Positions 41,890-50,980 of a DNA stretch of 64,000 nucleotides are shown piece by piece. Position 1 is the first letter of the stretch, and the number at the start of each line of letters is the position of its first letter. The position numbers and the translations under genes are program-made. This DNA comes from CAYGLF01 sp964350945 (GTDB lineage: Bacteria; Chlamydiota; Chlamydiia; Chlamydiales; JAAZZY01). The notes beneath the pieces are model-generated. The model did not search any database. It was given only the letters and a program-made list of their open reading frames with translations, and had not been told where the DNA came from. The stretch spans positions 62,001-126,000 of the forward strand of contig CAYGLF010000002.1 in the NCBI GenBank assembly GCA_964350945.1, read 5' to 3'.

Positions 41890-44499
41890 ATGAAGCAGAA
41901 AATTTTTTCATTATTTATCTTACTCCTTTGCTCGTCTAAAGTGATTAGCGCTACAGAGACTTTGGAGATCCCACAAGCTATTGCAACAGAACTAAAAGTT
42001 CGTCAGGCTGATTGGGATGCACAGATTGTGCAATATTATCAAAATGGAGGAGCTAAAGAGCTCGTTTATCTCTCTTCAAAAGAGGGGAAAGAACCTCAAG
42101 CAGTTAAAAGAGTCATTTACTATGACGATGGGAAAATTGCGAGTGAGGAAGATTTAACCCAAATAACCGCTGATGTTGATGGGAAAGAAGAGGTTCAAAC
42201 GGTTCCACATGGACTAAGCGTTGCCTTTTATCCTAATGGCGTGAAAAAAATGGCCAACTTTTTCAAAGAAGGAAAATCACATGGTCAAGTACAAGCTTAC
42301 TATGAGAATGGTCAGCTAGGAAGTCTTACTCACTATAATGAAGGAGTTTTACATGGTCCTGCTGTAAGTTTTTATGAAAATGGACAAGTAAAAGAAAAGG
42401 TAATTTTCAAAGACGGGAAACAAGAAGGCGCTTTAGAAGGCTTTTATGATGATGGAAAGAAGCACTTTTTGAGATCATATAAGGAAGGTCAGCTACATGG
42501 TGCTTCTGTTCTGTGGCATGAAAATGAATTGGTAAAAGAAACAGCTATTTTCAATGAAGGTAAATTACATTCCTTTGATGAGTCCCCTGCTCTTGTTCGC
42601 TACAATGATCAAGAAAAAGTTATTGAAAAACAGTATTTCAAAGAAGGACTTGCTCAAGGAACCCATACGCAGTTCCATGCAAACTCACAAAAGGCTTACC
42701 AAGTTAATTACATTGATGGGAAAAAAGTTGGTAAAGAAGAATTCTTTTCTGAGTCTGGAGAACTTCTTGGAGGAGGAGAGTATGTTGATGGAAAGCCCAT
42801 TAATAAGCATGTTCTTAAATATCCTAGTGGAAAGTCTCAGAGAATTCTCTCTTTTGACAGCTCTGGCAAACTTTTAAAGCCTGCTGAAGAGTTCTATGAG
42901 TCTGGACAGGCAAGCAAAAAGTATAGCCTAAATAGTGAAGGTAAGATTGATGGGCCTTACTATGAATGGCATGAGAATGGCAAACCTAAAGTGAAATTCC
43001 GTTATGAAAATGGAGCTTTATCAGGAAAGCAAAAAGAATTTTTTGAGTCAGGTCGTAAGAAAGTGATTGCTGATTATGTAGATAATAAGCGCACTGGAAA
43101 CATGGTTCAGTATTTTGAAAATGGTCACCTCCAACTTAAAATGGATGTGAAAGAAGATATCAAAAATGGAAACTGCTTTGAGTGGTACGAAGATGGTTCT
43201 AAAAAACTTAAAGAGTTTTATAAAGAAGGGCAGCCAAATGGACTTCAGCAAAGTTGGCATCCTAATGGAAAGCTAAGCTCTCAAGTTAATTTCAAAGATG
43301 GAAAACTTGATGGAGAGAGAAAACAGTTTGCTGATAACGGGCAGCTGATCTTAAGTGAAGTCTACAAAGAAGGACTTGCCGATGGGCAATCTCAATTGTG
43401 GTATCCAAATGGAGCTCTAAAATATAGCGTCACTTTTAAAGATGGACTTAAGGTTGGAGACGAAGAGTCATTCCACGAGTCAGGGAAAGCGTGCCTTAAA
43501 GCTTCATATGTTGATGGAAAAAATCATGGGAAACGCTTTGCTTTATTTGAAGATGGTCATGTGCAATCAACGGGAGACTTCTATGAAGGGCTTCCAGTTG
43601 GATGTCATAAAGAGTACTATCCTGCAAATGAAAATGGAGAGCACCTTCTAAAGACAGAAGCTTACTTCGATAATGGTAAGCGTGATGGTCTTCAAACTCA
43701 ATATTTTGGAAATGGTCAGATGCAATTTTCAATTGAATTCCAAGCGGGTCTTTTAAATGGTAAAAAAGCTATTTGGAATGAAGAAGGAGAGCTTTTAGAG
43801 GAGTCTAACTATAAATCTGGCAACTTAGATGGGAGCTTTTACTTACTACAAGGTGATAAGTCACAAGTTATCTCCCACTATAAAAATAATTTGTTAGATG
43901 GGAAGTATCAACTTTTCTATCCTGCGAAAGAGGGTGTCAAAGAAATTCTTGCTTACGAGGCCCTTTATAAAAATGGTCAGTTAGAAGGAAATGCTGTTGA
44001 ATATAACACCAATGGAGACAAAGTTGGGGTGACACCATTTAAACATGGGAAAAAAGATGGAACCGTTCAATTTTTTCAATCAGGAATCTTAAGAGCTAGT
44101 GCAGAGTTTTCTGACGGTTTAAATCACGGGTACCATAGAGAATTTTTTGATAATGGAGCTGTCGCAAAAGAAGTTTTCTTCCAAAAAGGCGTTAAGCAGG
44201 GAGAGGAAAACATCTATACAAAGGATGGCGAAATCCGTGCTCAAAATCGTTACGAAGACGGGCTTTTAGATGGCTACTGCTTCAGTAAAAATGAAGACGG
44301 CTTTCTAGTCTATGAAGCTGAGTATGATCAAGGAACTCTACATGGTAAATATAATGAGTACTATGAAAATGGAGCTCCTAAAGTTTTACAGATGTTTAGT
44401 CATAATAAGCTAGATGGTCTTAGAAAAACCTATACCTCTGAAGGCGAGCTTACAGAAACCCAATATGAAATGGGGGAGAAAGTAGGCAGTGGTGACTAA
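41890..44499 (+). CDS. Exported protein of about 30 MORN-type (YwqK-like) repeats
   Basis: 869 residues from the ATG at 41890, which opens a signal peptide (MKQKIFSLFILLLCSSKVISA). Almost all the rest is tandem repeats of mostly 24 residues with the pattern (Y/F/H)xNGxxxxxxxYxxGxxxGxxxxx, as in YYENGQLGSLTHYNEG; I count about 30. These are MORN_2/YwqK-type repeats that form an extended beta-hairpin solenoid. In other organisms such proteins bind lipids or partners; here an envelope or secreted scaffold is plausible. A few repeats are longer (for example around EYYPANENGEHLL). The next small gene overlaps its last codons. Confidence 0.85.
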   Translation: MKQKIFSLFILLLCSSKVISATETLEIPQAIATELKVRQADWDAQIVQYYQNGGAKELVYLSSKEGKEPQAVKRVIYYDDGKIASEEDLTQITADVDGKEEVQTVPHGLSVAFYPNGVKKMANFFKEGKSHGQVQAYYENGQLGSLTHYNEGVLHGPAVSFYENGQVKEKVIFKDGKQEGALEGFYDDGKKHFLRSYKEGQLHGASVLWHENELVKETAIFNEGKLHSFDESPALVRYNDQEKVIEKQYFKEGLAQGTHTQFHANSQKAYQVNYIDGKKVGKEEFFSESGELLGGGEYVDGKPINKHVLKYPSGKSQRILSFDSSGKLLKPAEEFYESGQASKKYSLNSEGKIDGPYYEWHENGKPKVKFRYENGALSGKQKEFFESGRKKVIADYVDNKRTGNMVQYFENGHLQLKMDVKEDIKNGNCFEWYEDGSKKLKEFYKEGQPNGLQQSWHPNGKLSSQVNFKDGKLDGERKQFADNGQLILSEVYKEGLADGQSQLWYPNGALKYSVTFKDGLKVGDEESFHESGKACLKASYVDGKNHGKRFALFEDGHVQSTGDFYEGLPVGCHKEYYPANENGEHLLKTEAYFDNGKRDGLQTQYFGNGQMQFSIEFQAGLLNGKKAIWNEEGELLEESNYKSGNLDGSFYLLQGDKSQVISHYKNNLLDGKYQLFYPAKEGVKEILAYEALYKNGQLEGNAVEYNTNGDKVGVTPFKHGKKDGTVQFFQSGILRASAEFSDGLNHGYHREFFDNGAVAKEVFFQKGVKQGEENIYTKDGEIRAQNRYEDGLLDGYCFSKNEDGFLVYEAEYDQGTLHGKYNEYYENGAPKVLQMFSHNKLDGLRKTYTSEGELTETQYEMGEKVGSGD

Positions 44500-44767
44500 A
44501 AACACCTGTTGGAAGTGCCTAAGCCCCCGTGAAGAGCAAATTGTTTTTAAAACGGTCTGTGATTCATGTGGGGCTTATTTACATTGTTGCTTAGGCTGCA
44601 CATACCATGAGCTGGGGCGTCCCAATCAATGCTGTGTACCTAATACAGATCCAATCAGAGATAGAGAAGGCTTTAATTACTGCGAAGAATTTAAACCGGC
44701 TCAGTCTTCAGGTGGATCGAAGAAACCAACTATAGATGAAATTTCTAAAAGGCTATTCGGTGAATAG
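44489..44767 (+). CDS. Small cysteine-rich (zinc-ribbon-like) protein
   Basis: 92 residues with CWKC at residues 7-10, CDSCG, CCLGCTYHE, QCCVP and C in NYCEEF: at least ten Cys in the first 70 residues, suggesting one or two metal sites. The family is not named by me. The start is GTG (44489, or the adjacent GTG at 44492), inside the last codons of the repeat gene; a GGGGGAG ribosome-binding site at 44471-44477 supports it. The tail (KKPTIDEISKRLFGE) is a predicted helix. Its final codons form the left arm of a terminator hairpin. Confidence 0.75.
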   Translation: MVTKNTCWKCLSPREEQIVFKTVCDSCGAYLHCCLGCTYHELGRPNQCCVPNTDPIRDREGFNYCEEFKPAQSSGGSKKPTIDEISKRLFGE

Positions 44768-44778
44768 TCTTTTTTTTT
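44751..44778 (+). terminator. Rho-independent terminator overlapping a stop codon
   Basis: GGCTATTC (44751-44758), loop GGT, GAATAGTC (44762-44769, one G-T pair), then nine T. The hairpin includes the last codons and the TAG stop (44765-44767) of the Cys-rich gene, so coding and termination signals share the same bases. Confidence 0.8.
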
Positions 44779-44805
44779 GTATTTATTTTGGTTGGGAAAA
44801 CTTGT

Positions 44806-45381
44806 TTAAAGCGATTCTATGGACGCTTTTTGTCGTAGCTCTGTAAGTCTACTATCTCCAATTTTTCGGTCTTTGACGAGCTCTAAAGTGGTATAAAGAG
44901 AGAGGGGGAGCACTTCATTCTTTCTGGTCTCAATGTAAATTCTTCCTCCTTCTTTTAATAGAGGGTGGCGATCTAACAGTTCTAAGAGCCTTTGAGAATA
45001 AGAGGTAAGTGGTGCTTTTTGGTAGGGAGGATCTGCAAAAACAAGATCACAGAAATGGGGAATTTTTTTAAAGTGAGTCAAGACATCTCCTTGAATCAAT
45101 GTCGTTTGATCTTCAACCTTGAGAAGTTCAATGTTTTTTTTGATCGCAGCAATGGCATTTTTATGATTTTCAATAAAGTAAACGTGCTCAGCTCCCCGAC
45201 TTAGAGCTTCAAACCCTACAGCCCCCGAACCTGCAAATAAATCAGCATAGATAGCTCCTTCAATGTGTAGAGCGCTGATATTAAAAAGAGTCTCTCTTAA
45301 AATGTTTTTTGAGGGGCGTGTTTGTTCACCATGAGGCGTGAAAATTTTTCTTTTTTTAAACTGTCCACCGATAATTTGCAT
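44806..45381 (-). CDS. rsmD: 16S rRNA (guanine966-N2)-methyltransferase RsmD
   Basis: 191 residues; methylates G966 of 16S rRNA. Family N-terminus IIGGQFKKRKIFTP, then RPSKNILRETLFNIS, the SAM motif YADLFAGSGAVGFEALSRG, and the catalytic DPPY in LVFADPPYQKAPL. Length is typical. It lies 3 bases downstream of the VWA gene in the same direction, so it may be read from that transcript although the functions are unrelated. Confidence 0.94.
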   Translation of the reverse strand: MQIIGGQFKKRKIFTPHGEQTRPSKNILRETLFNISALHIEGAIYADLFAGSGAVGFEALSRGAEHVYFIENHKNAIAAIKKNIELLKVEDQTTLIQGDVLTHFKKIPHFCDLVFADPPYQKAPLTSYSQRLLELLDRHPLLKEGGRIYIETRKNEVLPLSLYTTLELVKDRKIGDSRLTELRQKASIESL

Positions 45382-45384
45382 AGG

Positions 45385-47106
45385 TTACTCGAAGGCTAGA
45401 GGGAGGTTTGTAGGTTCTAATAAAACTTTGACTTTCTGTAAAAACTCAGGATGTCCTGATTGTAGAAATTGTGCATATTCTTGATAGGCTTGGTGCAGCA
45501 AGACCCCTTTTTTAAGCTGATCATCATCATTCAAAGTCCCCTTAGAAAAAGCAACTGATTTTTTTATGTCGAGCCAATGGTCGTAGTATCTTCCCTGTAA
45601 AAAGATGGAGAAGTCACAGGGTTGGTCAATCGAACCATACAGAACATACTGCAGGTTCTCGTAAAGGTTTGGAAGGCGCTCCTGCGTTGGATAGATCTCC
45701 ATATGTGCTTGTTGGTTGTGTGGCAGCGCGGTGACGATTATATCCTTGCCTATTGGAGAATGAAGGCTTTGGACCAAGTTTGTGAGCTCAGAAGAGATAG
45801 TCTCTGAGAATTTAGCAACCCTTAGCGAGCCCTTATTTAGGATACTAAGCAAGTCTAGCATTGGCAGGTTGACATTTTCCCCAGTAGCTAAGGTAAATAA
45901 AGAAATTTTTCCCCGGTTTTTTTGAGACCAGAAATTAAGAGTTTTACGTCGCTTGTGTTTTTTGATGTAGGTGTTGCCTTCAGAAATCAAAATAGCACTG
46001 TTAACCTCATCGCTTTCAACAACGTCAGGTATAATTTTATCTAATGACGAGTAAAGATCTGTGGAAGAGAAAAAACCTCCATGTTTTTGGTGGCTTAAAA
46101 AATGTCTGGCAAGTTCAATATTTTTAGACGTGCAAGGTAAATTAATGGGAGAGAGTTTAGTTGTTTTATTATCGAAAAATAAAATATTAAAACTGTCTCC
46201 GACATGTAAATAGTCAAGGGCATCAGCAACAGCTTCTTTCGAAGCTTGGAAGTTTTTAGAGGAAATTGAGCGAGAGCGATCAATTAAAAAGAAAATGTTT
46301 TGTTTGATTCTTTTAAATTTTTTGTAGGGTTTGGGAGTTAAGGTCAGCTTGAAGAGAAACCCTTTTTGATCCAATCGAGAAGCATACTCAACATCAATTA
46401 TAAAGTCAGAGCTACTTGCAATGGTTGCTTGGGATTCATCTGTAGCATTTTCATCATATTGGGAACCGTTAGAAGAAAATAGGGTGGGTTCATTAGGGTG
46501 AGCTGCGTCCATGTTCTCATCAAGGTGACTTAAGAGCGTATGGCTATCGAAGTGATCTACTAAAGATGTTTGTTGAAAAATATGACGCAAAGGTTGCTTG
46601 TTATCAGAAGAAGATCTTTCATCGATCTGTTGATAGCAAGTGGCTGGATTGAAAAAAGTCTCTGTTTCTAAAGGTTGGATTTTTTCAGGAGTGAGAGAAG
46701 AGGGTTGAATGCAATTTGCAAAGTCTTGCTCTGAGAGGGGGAGGTTTATTTTTTGAATACGAGAAGCCTCAATGAGGGCAGGGTTTAAGTCAAAATTAGA
46801 AGAGCTTAAAGGTGCAAAGTCATTATCAGGGTTATTTAAGTCAAATTGCACCTCATTAGGAAGAATGCTTTTGGCCATCAATCGGCTAAATATCTTTTCG
46901 AGTTCTTTGTTCTTTTTGAGAACAAGTTGCATGCTATCGTACGAATCATCTGTAAGATGTTGTGATATGGAGGTATTTGGTTGTTGAGAGTAAAATGAAT
47001 AGTTTTTAATCCCAACAATCCCGAGTCCATGGATAAAAAGAGTAACTAAGGTAATTGAAATCAAGAGTTTCCAGCGAGGCTTTGGAGCGTAAAATCTAGG
47101 ATCCAT
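45385..47106 (-). CDS. Membrane-anchored von Willebrand factor A-domain protein
   Basis: 573 residues. An N-terminal membrane anchor (WKLLISITLVTLFIHGLGIVGI, split across residues about 13-33) precedes about 220 low-complexity residues, then a VWA domain: FFLIDRSRSISSK near residue 275 has the MIDAS DxSxS; SSTDLYSSL supplies the Thr; AILISEGNT has Glu where Asp is usual. I prefer the ATG at 47106, since AGAGGAG sits 6 bases before it; the ATG at 47112 directly follows the ribosome-binding site. It overlaps the TPR gene upstream, recalling the VWA-TPR pairing of Bat-type envelope systems. Confidence 0.8.
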   Translation of the reverse strand: MDPRFYAPKPRWKLLISITLVTLFIHGLGIVGIKNYSFYSQQPNTSISQHLTDDSYDSMQLVLKKNKELEKIFSRLMAKSILPNEVQFDLNNPDNDFAPLSSSNFDLNPALIEASRIQKINLPLSEQDFANCIQPSSLTPEKIQPLETETFFNPATCYQQIDERSSSDNKQPLRHIFQQTSLVDHFDSHTLLSHLDENMDAAHPNEPTLFSSNGSQYDENATDESQATIASSSDFIIDVEYASRLDQKGFLFKLTLTPKPYKKFKRIKQNIFFLIDRSRSISSKNFQASKEAVADALDYLHVGDSFNILFFDNKTTKLSPINLPCTSKNIELARHFLSHQKHGGFFSSTDLYSSLDKIIPDVVESDEVNSAILISEGNTYIKKHKRRKTLNFWSQKNRGKISLFTLATGENVNLPMLDLLSILNKGSLRVAKFSETISSELTNLVQSLHSPIGKDIIVTALPHNQQAHMEIYPTQERLPNLYENLQYVLYGSIDQPCDFSIFLQGRYYDHWLDIKKSVAFSKGTLNDDDQLKKGVLLHQAYQEYAQFLQSGHPEFLQKVKVLLEPTNLPLAFE

Positions 47107-49831
47107 CACCATCTCCTCTTGTAAAATACGAAGTCAGGTGCTCAGAAGTCCAGAGCTGTCCTTGGAGGGTTTTTTGTTCCAAAGTAATGGCTTGATCTAG
47201 ATAAGGTGTTTTTAAACAGTTGATTTCCAGCATGCGGTCGATCTGTTTTTTGGCTAAGGTCCACTTTTCTCGAGCTTGTATTGGCTTATGGTAAGTCAGA
47301 TGCTGTTTTGCTTGTATATGGAGGATGCGAACATCCAAAAACTGCATGTAAGCCTCATAGAGAAGATTGAGATTGGGATCTAGTTTACGCATTTCATGGT
47401 ACTCTTTGGCAACCAAAGTATCTTGATTTGTAAAATCCTGCCTCACTTGCAAAAGAGCTTCTAAATATGGTTGGTAGTCCCCGTTTAAAATGCTTTTGGC
47501 ATGAACAAAAAGGCAGTAGTCTAACGCAGCCTCTAAATGCACGGGCTCATTTTTTAATGAGCGCTGGGTCTGAAGATCTTTATAGAATGTGGCGATCTTA
47601 GGAGAAGGCTCTTGGGAGCACCCACTTTTTAAGTAGTCTTGACACAAAATTCTAGCAAGGTGGAGTTTTGCTTTTTGGGTAATGTGTGGGATTGCGATAT
47701 TATAATTGGAGACGATAGACTCATAATTTTCCCTGGCAAGGGCAAGTCTTCCTTGTTTCTCGTAGCAACAGGCGAGTTCTAAAAGAGCTTTATTATACAA
47801 AACACTAGATGGAGGAGCCTTTTTTTCCAAAAACTGAAGCGTTTTTATTTTTTCTTGTTCTTTGTCTTGCCAACCCAAAATTTGGGCATATTTAAACTTA
47901 AGCTCTAAGTCATGCTCTGAACAACTCTCTGGGTATGCTTGAAAAAGGGCTTGTAGAGTTTCGGAGGCTTTTTCAATAAGGGGAAGGCTTGAAGGGTCTA
48001 GTGGATCTAAAGTTTCTGTGTAGAGATGAGCTAGCCAGTAAAAGTGCTTTTTGGGGATTAAGGCGCCATAGCGAACGGCTTCGCTCAAGTAAGAACCAGC
48101 TTGCATCAGTTGATTCTCTACAGGAATTTCTTGTAAGCTTTGATATTGAGCGATGCGATATGTGGCATGAAACAAGTGTAAAAGGATAGGGGTTTTATCT
48201 TTGGCCTGGAGCTCATACTGCAGAGCTTTTTCTAGATGAGAAATATAAGGAGCAAGAGACTCCCCCACAGGTTCATAGCTAAGGGCTAGCAAAAGATGAG
48301 CTTGATAAGCTTTTGAATAATCAGGAAAGGTATTTAAAAAACTTTCTAAGAAAGGACGTAGTCTTTCAAAATTTTGCAAGTCAAAATAGAGCTTTGCTAT
48401 TTTTAAGTGAATTTCTGGTAGCTCTTCGGTTGCAAAAAAGGAGTCGTTTTTTAAACAGAGAAGATAGTCGTTTAAAAGCTGTTGTTTCATTTCATCGGTT
48501 GCTTTTTCAGTCATCAGGTGAGCTGAAGATTGCAAAAGGTAGCTGGTTGCTGGATTTTCATAAGCGCACTGGGGAAAATTTTTAATTACTTTTAAAAAGT
48601 GATCACGCGCATTCTGATACTGATGGTTCAAAAAACTGCAAAGGGCATATTCATACTGAGCAGCAGCAGCTAAGTCTGTGTGTCCATATTTGATAACTTT
48701 GGAAAAGTAAGGCTGTGCTTTTTGGTAGGTTTTATTTTTTTGCAGCCTTTTCCCTTTTAAAAATAAAGCTTTTTGATGTTCATAGGTTCCCTTAAATGCT
48801 TTTTCAAGTTTGGAAAGTGTGCGGTTAAATAAAGAATGATTGTTTAAGTGATAACTGCACAAAAGGGTCAAAAACAAAGATTCTTTTTGGCTTTTTTCTT
48901 CAAGGAGATGATTGCCTTTTTGGAAATGTAGTAGTGCCTCTTCATAGTTTTTTTTGGCAAAAAAAACCTTTCCCATCATCAGATGTGCTGCTGCTAATTT
49001 GTCTTCTGGAATCTTCTCAAAGATTTCTTTTTGAGCACTTAAAAGCCCCTCGTAATTGTTGCTGTGAAATAAAAGAGTCATCCAGTGGTAAAAGGCTTCT
49101 TGACTCCTAGAGAGATCTAAATTTTTTATCTGGTAAAATGTTTTGGCTGCAAGTTTGGGATCAAAATGGGTTTGATGACATGCCGCTTGAAAAAGTAACT
49201 TCTCATTTAAATCGGGAAAAAAAGGGGCTGCTTTTGAAAAATGCACAGAGGCTTTGGAGTGGCTTTCTTGGAGGGTGTACAAATGGGCAAGAGCAAGATG
49301 TGCATGAGGTTTAAAAGGTGTTTTAAGTAGTTTCTTATAGCTATCTTCAATGTGTTGAATTTCATTTTTTTCTAAGGAGTCAAAGCGTCCCTTAAAAAGC
49401 GCCTCTGTATGATAAAAAACAACTATAGGGGGAGTTTTAGAAAAAAGAGGAGCCTGGCTATATTCTTTTTCGATCAGTTCTTTAAGAGTGTCAAAGTGCT
49501 TTAAAGAATAAAGGCAGTGAAGGGTGGAGGTAAAGGCTTCTTTTGCCAAAGATGGCTCTTCAATCATTTGATACGCAGTATAAGCTTGCTCCCATTTAGA
49601 CTCTTGGGAATACATATCCCCAATGAGTAAATAGAGGTTGTCAATATGTTCAGACTCAGGAAATGCATTTAAAAAGTCTTGAGAGAGGCGTTTTAAAAGA
49701 GAGAAATCTTTTTCATAGTAGCAGGTGGCAATACGGCGGATGGCTAGTGTTTCATCTTCAGAGCTAAATAGTTGAGTGAAAATTAATAGAGAACATAGAA
49801 GAGGCAGTAAGAACCGTTTTGCTATTTTCAT
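47096..49831 (-). CDS. Exported TPR-repeat protein
   Basis: 911 residues. The N-terminus MKIAKRFLLPLLCSLLIFTQLFS is a signal peptide. The rest is helical, with many tetratricopeptide-like units, for example IGDMYSQESKWEQAYTAYQ, LMMGKVFFAKKNYEEALLHF and AQYEYALCSFLNHQYQNARD, each with the small-residue/Tyr-Ala spacing of TPRs. It most likely acts as a periplasmic scaffold. The 3' end overlaps the start of the VWA gene by 11 bases, so the two are co-translated and probably work as partners. No enzyme domain is seen. Confidence 0.82.
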   Translation of the reverse strand: MKIAKRFLLPLLCSLLIFTQLFSSEDETLAIRRIATCYYEKDFSLLKRLSQDFLNAFPESEHIDNLYLLIGDMYSQESKWEQAYTAYQMIEEPSLAKEAFTSTLHCLYSLKHFDTLKELIEKEYSQAPLFSKTPPIVVFYHTEALFKGRFDSLEKNEIQHIEDSYKKLLKTPFKPHAHLALAHLYTLQESHSKASVHFSKAAPFFPDLNEKLLFQAACHQTHFDPKLAAKTFYQIKNLDLSRSQEAFYHWMTLLFHSNNYEGLLSAQKEIFEKIPEDKLAAAHLMMGKVFFAKKNYEEALLHFQKGNHLLEEKSQKESLFLTLLCSYHLNNHSLFNRTLSKLEKAFKGTYEHQKALFLKGKRLQKNKTYQKAQPYFSKVIKYGHTDLAAAAQYEYALCSFLNHQYQNARDHFLKVIKNFPQCAYENPATSYLLQSSAHLMTEKATDEMKQQLLNDYLLCLKNDSFFATEELPEIHLKIAKLYFDLQNFERLRPFLESFLNTFPDYSKAYQAHLLLALSYEPVGESLAPYISHLEKALQYELQAKDKTPILLHLFHATYRIAQYQSLQEIPVENQLMQAGSYLSEAVRYGALIPKKHFYWLAHLYTETLDPLDPSSLPLIEKASETLQALFQAYPESCSEHDLELKFKYAQILGWQDKEQEKIKTLQFLEKKAPPSSVLYNKALLELACCYEKQGRLALARENYESIVSNYNIAIPHITQKAKLHLARILCQDYLKSGCSQEPSPKIATFYKDLQTQRSLKNEPVHLEAALDYCLFVHAKSILNGDYQPYLEALLQVRQDFTNQDTLVAKEYHEMRKLDPNLNLLYEAYMQFLDVRILHIQAKQHLTYHKPIQAREKWTLAKKQIDRMLEINCLKTPYLDQAITLEQKTLQGQLWTSEHLTSYFTRGDGDGS

Positions 49832-49961
49832 ATCTCTATGGGGTTTTTAACAGGTATTTGCTTAATGAGAAAATACTTGAATTATGAGGAAAAACTCAAG
49901 AGATTTAAACCTTTTTATTTTCTTGGGTTGTTACATAGACAGCGATTTGAAAAATCGTCAG

Positions 49962-50525
49962 TTACACAATTCCAAGCAGAGAAAGAGCAATAGATGCCAC
50001 TAGCCATAGATCTTCTGGAGACATCAGTTTAGATCCTCCAGAACTTTCACCTGCTACCACGGTTCTAGTTATAGAGGGTGATGTAGTAGGTAATGGGCAG
50101 TTTAAAAATTTATGGATCCCAGTAATTGTAATGTCTCCATGATCGCTCCAGCGATGCCTTGCAAGGGTCATTGGAGTGTTACTGGGGCATTGGTAAGTGC
50201 CTGTAGATTGAATTTGGGTTGCGGGAGTTCCCCATCCCCCGTCATGGCAGCGCACGTCTAAAATGCCGGCTTCACTACCAAAATGAGTGATATTAATGAA
50301 GTTGCAATAGTTCACAATTTCTGGATATGGCTCGCCTGCAAAAAGAGAGGAAGTACAATCAGGGCTTGATGGGTTACATGGCTGTTGGCTAGTTGTAGGG
50401 TTTGTGGTGGGTTGTTTTGTAGGTTGCTTGATGGTAGGCCGCGCTGTCGGCAGCACTGTTGAGGGCTGCGCTGTTGTGGGGCTTGTGGTAGGTCGCTCTG
50501 TGGGTTGTGTGGTTGGTTCTTCTGG
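49962..50525 (-). pseudogene. Pro/Thr-rich protein with Cys-containing domain and C-terminal hydrophobic tail; no good start
   Basis: The frame is open from just after tandem TAA stops (50526-50531) to 49962, about 187 codons. It begins with a mucin-like tract of PT-rich repeats (for example QPTERPTTSPTT), then a folded-looking part with at least four Cys (IVNYCNFINITHFG, DVRCHDGG, YQCPSN, FLNCPLPT) and ends in a hydrophobic tail (LWLVASIALSLLGIV). No ATG exists; the only start-like codon is a GTG at 50456, inside the tract, with no ribosome-binding site. Probably a 5'-truncated or frameshifted gene for a surface or secreted protein. Family unknown. Confidence 0.5.
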
Positions 50526-50627
50526 TTATTATGCAACCGTATAACTTCTTTTTACAAATCACTTAAAAGAAAACAGGGCCGTAGTGTAGGATATTTTTTC
50601 ATAAAATATTTTAGCTAGGATGACATA

Positions 50628-50834
50628 ATGGTTTTATTTGCACATGAATTTTTAGGCAGCTATGCTTCTCTTTCCCTTCCACCTGCAGAGGTGAGAAGTG
50701 TTGAGCAAAACCGGCCTTTCCTAAATGGCACAGATTGTTTACATGATCTTTTTGGAGAGTTTGTTCAATTTCAAAACCATGAGGAACAACCAGATCTTGA
50801 AGGGCATAGAGTGAATCTCGCTCCGGGAGGGTAA
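50628..50834 (+). CDS. Small hypothetical protein
   Basis: A 68-residue frame with an ATG and an AGGA ribosome-binding site 7 bases upstream (50617-50620). The composition is mixed (LPPAEVRSVEQNRPFLNGTD, EEQPDLEGHRVNLAPGG) and not obviously a chance product; there is no signal peptide or membrane segment. It stands alone between the start-less Pro/Thr-rich frame and the permease gene. No family recognised. Confidence 0.35.
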   Translation: MVLFAHEFLGSYASLSLPPAEVRSVEQNRPFLNGTDCLHDLFGEFVQFQNHEEQPDLEGHRVNLAPGG

Positions 50835-50980
50835 CCTATTCCATGGAGCGTCAGGTCTTTTGCTTGAGCCTTCTGGGTTTCTTAAGATTTGCCTATAATT
50901 TTATGCGTAAGGGAGCTTTGGTTTGTGTTATTTTTTAACAATCACTTATTATACTTAGAAAAAAATAGGAGGAGGAACCT

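Noticed and set aside
50312..50536. Alternative minus-strand frame over the Pro/Thr tract (Gln/Asn/Pro-rich, TTG start)
   Set aside because: It reads the same repeats in another frame and stops soon; the frame with the Cys-containing domain and hydrophobic tail is more coherent. A frameshift joining the two cannot be excluded.
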